This document shows positions 30,483 to 37,756 of a stretch of 41,819 nt of DNA, one piece after another. Positions within the stretch are counted from its first letter, which is position 1, and each line of letters starts with the position of its first letter. The notes beneath the pieces were generated by a model that was not told the origin of the DNA, did no database searches, and saw nothing but the letters and a program-made list of their open reading frames with translations. Position numbers and translations under genes: made by a program. Source of the DNA: CBDUBU01 sp965365465 (GTDB lineage Bacteria > Bacteroidota > Rhodothermia > Rhodothermales > DASSAV01); the NCBI GenBank assembly GCA_965365465.1, contig CBDUBU010000005.1:1-41819 (forward strand), written 5' to 3'.

Positions 30483-32837
30483 ATGCAGTCCCCCAGTATG
30501 GCGTCAGGAGAAATAAAAAAGGGCGATGACCTTGATCCAATACATTATGTGGCAGCCTTCCGCACCGGGTCAGCGTTTGCATGGCTATTGAGCCTGCAAG
30601 GAGATGTTCTCGATGCAAACCATAAAGCATTATCTCATCTCACACTGAATCGGGAGACGGTGGAAGGGAAAAAATTTTGGGAAACTGCATGGTGGCGTAG
30701 TCTTGCCGAAAGCCAGAGACGTTTACAGGAAGCCGTGAGGGAGGCTGCAGGAGGAATAGCCTGCGAACGCGAGATTGAAATGCGCGGCTCCGGCGATGAA
30801 ACCAGCACGCTTGATCTGACCGTAAAGCCGGTTTTCCATCACCGGCAGGTTTCTTTTCTGATGGTAGAGGCGAGCGGGGTTTCCGGAAAAGCAGAACTGG
30901 AGAGCAAATTCAGGGCGCTGGTTGAGTCTGCTCCTGATGCAATGGTAATCGTCAACCGGGGCGGGCAAATCGTGCTTGTCAACGCGCGAACGGAAGAATT
31001 ATTCGAATACGGCCGGGAAGAGTTGCTGGGTAAGTATATAGAGGTTCTGTTGCCTGAAGAGATCAGGGAGCGTCACAGGAAACATCAGAAGTCGTTCTTT
31101 GAAAATCCACATGCCAGGCCGATGGGGATCGGAATGGAACTTCGGGGGCGCAGAAAAGACGGCAGCGAGTTTCCCATAGAAGTGAGTTTAAGTCCTCTTG
31201 AGACGGAGGAGGGGATTCTGGTTTCAAGCGCTATTCGGGACATCACAGCACGCAAACAGGCGGAAGCGAACGTAAGGGAAGGAGAGCGCCGGTTTCATGG
31301 GATTTTTGATTCGATGTACCAGTTCATCGGGTTGCTGAAACCTGACGGCACATTGATTGAGGTTAACCAGGCGGCGCTGGCATTTGGCGGGTTGGAATCG
31401 CAAGACGTAATCGGCAAGTACTTCTGGGATTGTTACTGGTGGGGAGTATCAGAGGAAGGAAGGCGCCGGCTTCATCTCGCTGTGCAGGATGCTGCTCAAG
31501 GAGCCTTCATTCGCTATGAAGCTGAGGTAAGAGGCAAAGGAGACGCTAGAGCGATCATTGATTTCTCAATCAAGCCTCTTCTGAATGAGGAAGGAAACGT
31601 TGTTTTATTGATCCCGGAAGGAAGAGATATAACCGAGCAGAAAAAGGCGCAAGAGGCGCTCCGGGAAAGTGAGCAGCGCTTCCGGCTGCTGGCAGAGAAT
31701 ATGACGGACCTGATCTGCCTTTTTGAGCCGAGCGGTCGGTGCATTTATGCGAGCCCTTCTTCCAGGCGTATTCTGGAGTACGCGCCGGATGAAGTCGTGG
31801 GAATGACGCCGGTTGATTTTGTTCATCCGGATGACCTGGCTCAGGTTCTCGATGCGTTTCGCAAGGTGCTGACCACGGAATCATTCGTCCATATTGTGTT
31901 TCGGGCGAGGACCCGGGAAGAGTCAATCAGATGGCTGGAAACGGACATGAAGCCTGTCCGTGATCGGAGTGAACAGGTAGTGCAGATCCAGACCAGTTCG
32001 CGTGACATCAGCGAGCGTGTACAGACAGAGCAGGTTATGGAGCGGACCACCAAAGCCCTGGAAAACCGTAATCGGGAGTTGCAGGATTTTGCCTACGTTG
32101 CTTCTCATGATTTGCAGGAGCCTCTTCGTAAGATCCGCGCCTTTGCTGATCTGCTGCGAGAGGATTACGAGCAGCGCTTCGACGATTCCGGAAAGTACTA
32201 TCTGAAGCGTATGCAGGAGGCAGCCTCCAGGATGTCCCGACTCATTTCCGAGTTGCTGGCCTACTCGCGCGTATCGACGCGAGGGCGACCATTTTCCTCT
32301 GTAGATCTGGAGGAAGTAGCGAGAATAGTGCTTTCTGATCTTGAAATTGCTGTTTCAGAGAGCAGAGGGATTGTGGAACTAGGCGCATTACCGGTCATTG
32401 AAGCCGACCCGACCCAGATGCATCAGTTGCTGCAAAACCTGATTGGGAATGCTATCAAGTTTCGTCGAAAAGACGCTGCTCCGCTTGTTCAGATAACGTC
32501 TGCGATTGAAAAGCAGCGTGCTGGTTCGGGAGCAAGTGTTCGGGAGGTATGCCGGTTGACGGTGGCGGATAATGGGATTGGATTTGACGAGAAATATGTG
32601 GATCGGATTTTCACCCCCTTCCAACGGCTCCATTCCCGCGAAGAGTATGCCGGTACGGGAATGGGATTAGCTATCTGCCGCCGCATCGTAGAGCGACATG
32701 AAGGAACGATTACTGCACGCAGCAGCCCCGGAGGAGGAAGCACCTTCGTGGTCATGTTGCCGGTGCATCAAGAAAACATGGCTGAGTCAGCCTTGCCTGA
32801 AGCTATGCTGGAATCCGGCGCTGCAAGAGGCGCATGA
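30483..32837 (+). CDS. Multi-PAS sensor histidine kinase (cytosolic)
   Basis: No membrane helix or signal. Four PAS domains at about 20-130, 140-258, 268-388 and 395-512, each ending in an 'RDIT/RDIS' type motif except the first; PAS1 and PAS3 share an unusual 'FW.. WW' core and look duplicated. A coiled coil leads to HisKA with His542 in 'ASHDLQEPLRKI', the sequence type typical of Cph1-like kinases, and HATPase with 'NLIGNAIKF' (653-660), 'DNGIGF' (696-701) and 'GTGMGLAI'. No GAF/PHY chromophore domain is present. Its TGA overlaps the response regulator ATG (ATGA), so the two form a cognate pair. Signal unknown; PAS may bind haem, flavin or a small ligand. Confidence 0.93.
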   Translation: MQSPSMASGEIKKGDDLDPIHYVAAFRTGSAFAWLLSLQGDVLDANHKALSHLTLNRETVEGKKFWETAWWRSLAESQRRLQEAVREAAGGIACEREIEMRGSGDETSTLDLTVKPVFHHRQVSFLMVEASGVSGKAELESKFRALVESAPDAMVIVNRGGQIVLVNARTEELFEYGREELLGKYIEVLLPEEIRERHRKHQKSFFENPHARPMGIGMELRGRRKDGSEFPIEVSLSPLETEEGILVSSAIRDITARKQAEANVREGERRFHGIFDSMYQFIGLLKPDGTLIEVNQAALAFGGLESQDVIGKYFWDCYWWGVSEEGRRRLHLAVQDAAQGAFIRYEAEVRGKGDARAIIDFSIKPLLNEEGNVVLLIPEGRDITEQKKAQEALRESEQRFRLLAENMTDLICLFEPSGRCIYASPSSRRILEYAPDEVVGMTPVDFVHPDDLAQVLDAFRKVLTTESFVHIVFRARTREESIRWLETDMKPVRDRSEQVVQIQTSSRDISERVQTEQVMERTTKALENRNRELQDFAYVASHDLQEPLRKIRAFADLLREDYEQRFDDSGKYYLKRMQEAASRMSRLISELLAYSRVSTRGRPFSSVDLEEVARIVLSDLEIAVSESRGIVELGALPVIEADPTQMHQLLQNLIGNAIKFRRKDAAPLVQITSAIEKQRAGSGASVREVCRLTVADNGIGFDEKYVDRIFTPFQRLHSREEYAGTGMGLAICRRIVERHEGTITARSSPGGGSTFVVMLPVHQENMAESALPEAMLESGAARGA

Positions 32838-33349
32838 CTCGAGTAGTCTCGAAGATAGTCATCCTGTTTATGGCAATCATGTTAGATCCTGCTAATGAGC
32901 ATTGTGTACAAACTGTGGTAATCCTACTTGCTGACGACGACCCTGATGATCGTATGTTGACGATCCGGGCGTTGAAGAAGAACCGGCTGGCGAACGAAAT
33001 CAACTATGTGGAGGACGGCGAAGAACTTATGGCATATCTGCGCCGAAAAGGCAGATATGCCGAAGCGGAGACCGCCCCTCGCCCCGGTTTGATCCTTCTG
33101 GATTTGAATATGCCCCGTAAGGATGGTCGGGAAGCGTTATATGAAATCAAGTCAGATCCGGTCCTGCGCAGCATTCCGGTTGTAGTCCTTACTACGTCTG
33201 AAGCGGAGCAGGATATTCTACGGAGCTATGATCTGGGCGTGAATGCTTTTATGACAAAGCCCGTCACGTTTGATGGACTGGCAAATGCCATCAGCGTACT
33301 CGGTAGTTTTTGGTTCGAGATCGTGAAATTACCCGGCCAGAGCACATGA
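32834..33349 (+). CDS. Single-domain response regulator (Rcp1-like)
   Basis: Receiver domain only: acidic pair Asp34-Asp36 ('LLADDDPDD'), phosphoacceptor Asp90 ('LILLDLNMPRKDG'), Thr120/121 and Lys142 ('FMTKPV'). This form, with a 'DDDPDDR' start and a long loop before 'GLILLDLNMP', is the usual partner of Cph1-type kinases such as the one directly upstream. ATG at 32834 overlaps the kinase stop; later in-frame ATGs at 32870 and 32879 would remove a hydrophobic ~15-residue leader and may be the true start. With no output domain it probably passes phosphate on or acts by protein contact; the adjacent hybrid kinase is an obvious partner. Confidence 0.92.
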   Translation: MTRVVSKIVILFMAIMLDPANEHCVQTVVILLADDDPDDRMLTIRALKKNRLANEINYVEDGEELMAYLRRKGRYAEAETAPRPGLILLDLNMPRKDGREALYEIKSDPVLRSIPVVVLTTSEAEQDILRSYDLGVNAFMTKPVTFDGLANAISVLGSFWFEIVKLPGQST

Positions 33350-35274
33350 TACCGACAATGATCGCAAAAGAAAATCTCGACGTACTGGTTATCGAGGACG
33401 ACGAGGATGACTTTTTTATTGCGAAAAACCTTCTCTCCAAGGCGACCAGCATAAGTTGCGACCTGGATTGGGCGCAGAGCTATGAAGAAGGACTCGACGC
33501 CGTGACGGGAAGGGTCTTCGACGTGTGCCTGGTTGATTATCGCCTGGGGGCGCGGAACGGTCTGGAGTTGTTGCGTGAAGCGAATGAGCGCGGCAACAGC
33601 ACGCCCATGATTTTGCTCACCGGGCAGGGTGATCTGAACGTTGACCTGAACGCGATGATGGCAGGCGCTGCGGACTATCTGGTAAAGGGGCAGATCGATG
33701 CGCAGTTGCTTGAGCGTTCCATTCGCTACGCACGGGAGCGCAAGCGAGCCGAAGAGCGCATCCGTGAACAGGCTGCCTTCCTGGACAAGGCACGGGATGC
33801 CATCAGCGCGTTCGATCTGGAAGGGCGTGTTATCTACTGGAACAAGAGCGCTGAAAGGCTGACGGGATGGACTTCGGAAGAGATCCTGGGTGAGATAGCC
33901 GATAAGCTGCTCTACAAGGATGGCTATGAGCACCTGGGTGATGCCTGGGCATCAGTGCGGCGCGATGGAGAATGGTCGGGAGAGTTGCGCCAGCAGACCA
34001 GGTCGGGTGCAGAAATTGTTGTTGAGAGTCGCTGGACGCTCGTTCAAGACCCGGCGGGCAATCCGAAGTCAATTCTGGTGATTAATACAGACATCACCGA
34101 GCGAAAGAAACTTGAATCCCAGTTCTTGCGCTCTCAGCGCATGGAAAGCATCGGGCGCCTTGTTGGCGGCATCGCGCATGATCTGGGCAACCTGCTGGTT
34201 CCGATTTTGCTGGGCGTCAAGGTGTTGCAACAACGCTTTGATGGCGAGGAAAAGACGCAGCGCACCCTGGCAATGATTCAGAAGAGCGCACAGCGTGGTT
34301 CAGAGATGGTCAAGCAGGTGCTCGCCTTTGCGCGGGGCGTAGAGGGAGAGCGTGTTCCGCTTTACACTGAGCAGATCATCCTTGAAGTGGAAAAGATCGT
34401 AAGCGAAACTTTTCCGAACAACATAGCGGTTGAGACGAGCATTCAGGATGGGCTGTGGATGGTCAAAGGTGATGCGACGCAGTTGCAGCAAGTACTGATG
34501 AACCTCTGCGTCAACGCGCGTGATGTCATGCCGGAGGGGGGACGCCTTGCCATCGAGGCTGAAAACTTTTTGATCGATGAAGCCTTTGCCAGGTCGAACC
34601 TGGATGCGCGTCCTGGCCCGTACGTGCGGATCTCCATGAGCGATTCCGGGTCAGGCATTCCTCCTGAGATTCTGGACAAAATATTTGAACCTTTCTTTAC
34701 GACCAAAGATATCGGCAAGGGAACGGGCCTCGGTCTGTCCACGGTCTACAGCATTGTCAGGAGCCACGGGGGTTTCGTAAACGTTTACAGTGAAGTAGGG
34801 TATGGAACTACCTTCACCCTGTTTCTTCCGGCCTCCAGCGAAAAGATCGCCGTCAGGAGCAGCGCTGAGTTGGAAGCGTTCTGTCGCGGAAACGGGGAGA
34901 TGGTGCTGGTAGTGGATGACGAAGAGTTTATTCTGGAGACGACACGCGACACGCTGGAAAGCCTGGGCTACCGTGTGCTGACTGCCTGTAACGGAATAGA
35001 TGCGCTCCGTGTTTTTGAGCAGCATGAGGATGAGATCGACATCGTAGTGACCGACCTCATGATGCCTGAAATGGACGGCATAGCCACGATTCGCGCACTG
35101 CGAAATAAAAAACCCAATCTTCCGATTATAGCCGCAAGTGGGCTTACCGGCAATAAGGCAAGGGATGCCGTGCGTGCAGGCGCGTACGTTTGCATCTCAA
35201 AGCCGTTCTCCTCAGAGAAGCTCTGCGCGACGTTGCAGGAACTGCTTGATTCCCCCGGCGGCGCGCCTTCTTGA
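33346..35274 (+). CDS. REC-PAS-HisKA-HATPase-REC hybrid histidine kinase
   Basis: ATG at 33346 is chosen because it overlaps the regulator stop (ATGA); ATG at 33358 is a close alternative. Domains: REC1 about 11-127 with Asp64 ('LVDYRLGARNG'); PAS about 140-255; HisKA with His278 in 'GIAHDLGNLLVP' (commonly 'AHDFNNLL'); HATPase with 'NLCVNARDVMPEGG', 'DSGSGIPPE' and 'GTGLGLSTVYS'; REC2 about 518-635 with Asp570 ('VTDLMMPEMDG') and Lys619. Cytosolic. An input REC plus output REC makes it a likely integrator of the upstream kinase-regulator pair. The crtI frame begins at its stop codon (TTGA). Confidence 0.93.
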   Translation: MIPTMIAKENLDVLVIEDDEDDFFIAKNLLSKATSISCDLDWAQSYEEGLDAVTGRVFDVCLVDYRLGARNGLELLREANERGNSTPMILLTGQGDLNVDLNAMMAGAADYLVKGQIDAQLLERSIRYARERKRAEERIREQAAFLDKARDAISAFDLEGRVIYWNKSAERLTGWTSEEILGEIADKLLYKDGYEHLGDAWASVRRDGEWSGELRQQTRSGAEIVVESRWTLVQDPAGNPKSILVINTDITERKKLESQFLRSQRMESIGRLVGGIAHDLGNLLVPILLGVKVLQQRFDGEEKTQRTLAMIQKSAQRGSEMVKQVLAFARGVEGERVPLYTEQIILEVEKIVSETFPNNIAVETSIQDGLWMVKGDATQLQQVLMNLCVNARDVMPEGGRLAIEAENFLIDEAFARSNLDARPGPYVRISMSDSGSGIPPEILDKIFEPFFTTKDIGKGTGLGLSTVYSIVRSHGGFVNVYSEVGYGTTFTLFLPASSEKIAVRSSAELEAFCRGNGEMVLVVDDEEFILETTRDTLESLGYRVLTACNGIDALRVFEQHEDEIDIVVTDLMMPEMDGIATIRALRNKKPNLPIIAASGLTGNKARDAVRAGAYVCISKPFSSEKLCATLQELLDSPGGAPS

Positions 35275-35363
35275 AGCATGACTGGCAGAATGCATCACAG
35301 GTGAACCCGGTTCTATGTGGCGGCGTTACAAAGCCACCTCAAACCAAGCGCTCTTTAACTGTG

Positions 35364-36944
35364 ATGAATTGGATCGATAACCTGGCGCGTCGCAATGATG
35401 TCCGCCTGAACACCTCCCGAAGCCCCGCCCCCGTTGCCCCCGATGCGCCTCATGCGCTTGTAGTCGGAGGGGGCTTTGGCGGGTTGGCGGCAGCGATACG
35501 GCTCGGCGTACGCGGCTTCCGCGTTACCGTGATAGACAGGCTAGACCAGCCGGGAGGGCGGGCGCGGGTGTTTCGGGAAAATGGTTTTGTGTTTGATGCC
35601 GGGCCAACAGTCATAACAGCCCCGCTTCTTTTGGAGGAACTCTGGCAACTCTGCGGACGCAGGCTTGAGGATGATGTCGAGCTTCGACCGGTCAGCCCGT
35701 TTTATCGAATCCGCTTCGATGATGGAACGCATTTCGATTACACCGGCGACCCGGAGGCCATGAAGCGCGAGATTGCTCGTTTTGCTCCGGAGGATGTTGC
35801 CGGCTACGAGCAGTTTTTTGTAAAAAGCAAAGATATCTTCCGGATCGGTTTTGAGGAGTTGGGGCATGTGCCATTCGGAAAGTTTTCCGATATGCTGCGC
35901 ATTGCGCCTGCCATGATCCGGCTTGAAAGCTACCGAACCGTATACGGGCTTGTCTCCAAATATGTCAAGAATGACAAGATCCGTCAGGTGCTGTCGTTCC
36001 ATCCCCTGCTGGTAGGGGGCAATCCCTTCAATGTGACTTCTATCTATACGCTTATTGCCTTTCTGGAGCGCAACTGGGGGGTCTACTATGCGATGGGGGG
36101 GACAGGATCGCTGGTTCGGGGAATGGTTTCCCTGATCGAGGGACTAGGCGGCAGGCTGCGCCTGGGAGCAGATGTGGAAGAAATTGTCCTGGACGGGCAG
36201 CGAGCATCCGGAGTGCGTCTCGCTTCGGGCGAGGCTATAGCGGCGGACCTGATTGTATCGAATGCCGATGTCGCATGGACGTACCGGAACATGATTCCTG
36301 CAAAGGCCCGCAAGCGCTGGACGAACCGCCGGATCGAAAAGCTTCGCTACTCCATGAGTTTGTTTGTCTGGTATTTCGGTACGAGGCGGCAGTACTCTGA
36401 TGTAGCGCATCACACGATTTTGCTGGGGCCTCGCTACCAGCATCTTCTGGAGGACATATTCAAGCACAAGATTCTGGCCGACGATTTCAGCCTATACCTG
36501 CATCGGCCTACGGCAACGGACCCGTCTATGGCCCCGGAGGGATGCGATGCCTTTTACGTCCTCTCACCCGTGCCGCACCTGGATAGTGGGGTCGTATGGG
36601 AGGAGCAGGCCGAAGTGTACCGGCAGGCTGTGGAGAAGTACCTGAGCGATACCATTTTGCCGGGCCTTGGTCAGGAACTGGCTGCTTCGGTCATGCTGAC
36701 CCCGCAAGGCTTTCTGGATGATTATCTGTCATTCAAGGGAGCAGCGTTCAGTGTCGAGCCTATTTTGACGCAGAGCGCCTATTTCCGGCCTCATAACCGC
36801 AGCGAAGATATCGAAAACCTGTATTTCGTCGGCGCGGGCACACACCCTGGAGCGGGATTGCCGGGCGTATTGTCTTCGGCGCGTGTCCTGGACTCCGTCG
36901 TGCCGGACGTGGAATCCTTCCATGCAGGAAGTACAACCGGGTAA
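35364..36944 (+). CDS. crtI: Phytoene desaturase (CrtI family)
   Basis: FAD-dependent stepwise desaturation of phytoene toward lycopene. N-terminal FAD-binding motif 'ALVVGGGFGGLAAAIRLGV' (residues ~31-49 from this start), 'DRLDQPGGRARVF', then the CrtI signature near the C-terminus, 'NLYFVGAGTHPGAGLPGVL'. ATG at 35364 gives 526 residues, already ~30 longer than usual at the N-terminus. An upstream TTG at 35271 overlaps the hybrid-kinase stop (TTGA) and could start a 557-residue form, so the start is uncertain. A CrtD- or CrtN-type desaturase is less likely. It lies 16 kb from crtB-idi, so the pathway is split over two operons in this window. Confidence 0.94.
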   Translation: MNWIDNLARRNDVRLNTSRSPAPVAPDAPHALVVGGGFGGLAAAIRLGVRGFRVTVIDRLDQPGGRARVFRENGFVFDAGPTVITAPLLLEELWQLCGRRLEDDVELRPVSPFYRIRFDDGTHFDYTGDPEAMKREIARFAPEDVAGYEQFFVKSKDIFRIGFEELGHVPFGKFSDMLRIAPAMIRLESYRTVYGLVSKYVKNDKIRQVLSFHPLLVGGNPFNVTSIYTLIAFLERNWGVYYAMGGTGSLVRGMVSLIEGLGGRLRLGADVEEIVLDGQRASGVRLASGEAIAADLIVSNADVAWTYRNMIPAKARKRWTNRRIEKLRYSMSLFVWYFGTRRQYSDVAHHTILLGPRYQHLLEDIFKHKILADDFSLYLHRPTATDPSMAPEGCDAFYVLSPVPHLDSGVVWEEQAEVYRQAVEKYLSDTILPGLGQELAASVMLTPQGFLDDYLSFKGAAFSVEPILTQSAYFRPHNRSEDIENLYFVGAGTHPGAGLPGVLSSARVLDSVVPDVESFHAGSTTG

Positions 36945-37021
36945 CGCTGATGTACGCCGGCGGGAACCCCAACTACGCTGCGGTTCACTGGCTTGTATAG
37001 AAGATTAAGGGAACCCTCTCT

Positions 37022-37564
37022 ATGACAAGGATTATCGCACCTGTTCTGTTTTTTATTGCGGCGCTTCTGGCAGGGCCAGTTCATGCGCAGACGATAGAGT
37101 TTGAGATTCCCGACGGCTATGACCTCATAGAAGGCCGTCTTTCGGTGACCTTCAGAGAGGACGTTACAGAAAGCAAGGCGCGTGAGGTAGTAGAGAAGCT
37201 GGGATTGACGCCGGTTTCCTTTCAGTTCTATCCTGTTGAAGTTTCTTTCAGGATGAAAAGTCCACTATCAAACAGTCAATTACAGGTTCTGCGGGAGAAG
37301 CCGGGCGTTCTTTCCATTGATGAAAAGGACTTGCACCCGGCGGCAGCAGCTTTGCCCTACAGTTATCTTGTGCTCATGGATCCCTCTACAACGAGGCCGG
37401 AAGCATTCCGGGCAGTTCAGTTTGTCGGCGGAGAACAGACGCAAGTTATAAAGAAGCCCAATGACGTGACGCTTTCGCTCGATGAAGCAAAGGAGGACAT
37501 CGTCATTGAGCAGTTGGAACGCCACGAACTGGTGAAATATGTAGCCTATCTTTCTGCTGAGTAG
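37022..37564 (+). CDS. Small exported protein, two tandem ferredoxin-like (protease-propeptide-like) domains
   Basis: Signal peptide 'LFFIAALLAGPVHAQ' (residues 9-23) followed by 157 mature residues. Region 38-103 reads as strand-helix-strand-strand-helix-strand: 'RLSVTFREDVTESKAREVVE', 'PVEVSFRM', 'QLQVLREKPGVLSIDEKD', which resembles the inhibitor-I9/subtilisin propeptide fold. Region 113-180 repeats the same layout more loosely ('YLVLMDPSTTRPEAFRAVQF', 'DIVIEQLERHELVKYVAYL'). No protease is attached or adjacent. It could be a secreted protease inhibitor or chaperone, or simply an unrelated alpha/beta protein; fold assignment is by eye. It follows crtI by 77 bases and has a terminator downstream. 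Confidence 0.8.
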   Translation: MTRIIAPVLFFIAALLAGPVHAQTIEFEIPDGYDLIEGRLSVTFREDVTESKAREVVEKLGLTPVSFQFYPVEVSFRMKSPLSNSQLQVLREKPGVLSIDEKDLHPAAAALPYSYLVLMDPSTTRPEAFRAVQFVGGEQTQVIKKPNDVTLSLDEAKEDIVIEQLERHELVKYVAYLSAE

Positions 37565-37645
37565 CCTGCAGTAATCACGGCATATTTCACAGCACCTGAC
37601 CTTTCCGGATTCTAGTTTCCCATTTCCTCCAGGGAATCGAGGTGG

Positions 37646-37677
37646 AACCCGACTTTTCCTGTCGGGTTTGCGTTTTT
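37646..37677 (+). terminator. Rho-independent terminator before valS
   Basis: AACCCGAC (37646-37653) pairs perfectly with GTCGGGTT (37661-37668) around a seven-base loop, followed by TGCG and TTTTTT. It ends the unit containing the small exported protein. An ATG at 37679 directly abuts the T-run, which argues against using it as the valS start. Confidence 0.9.
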
Positions 37678-37756
37678 TATGTTTCTCGGGCCTGAAGGCG
37701 CGCGCTCGTTGCGCCAATTTCCGGCTCTGGGATGGAAGGAGCCTATAAGAATCTCT

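Noticed and set aside
30483..32837. Phytochrome assignment for the multi-PAS kinase
   Set aside because: HisKA sequence is Cph1-like, but there is no GAF/PHY domain or bilin-binding Cys; only PAS domains are visible.
33226..33933. 235-codon minus-strand frame over the response regulator/hybrid kinase junction
   Set aside because: Opposes two well-supported overlapping genes; no motif.
37565..37756. Possible T-box leader for valS because a terminator precedes the gene
   Set aside because: No T-box consensus or specifier stem seen; the hairpin fits an ordinary terminator of the upstream gene.
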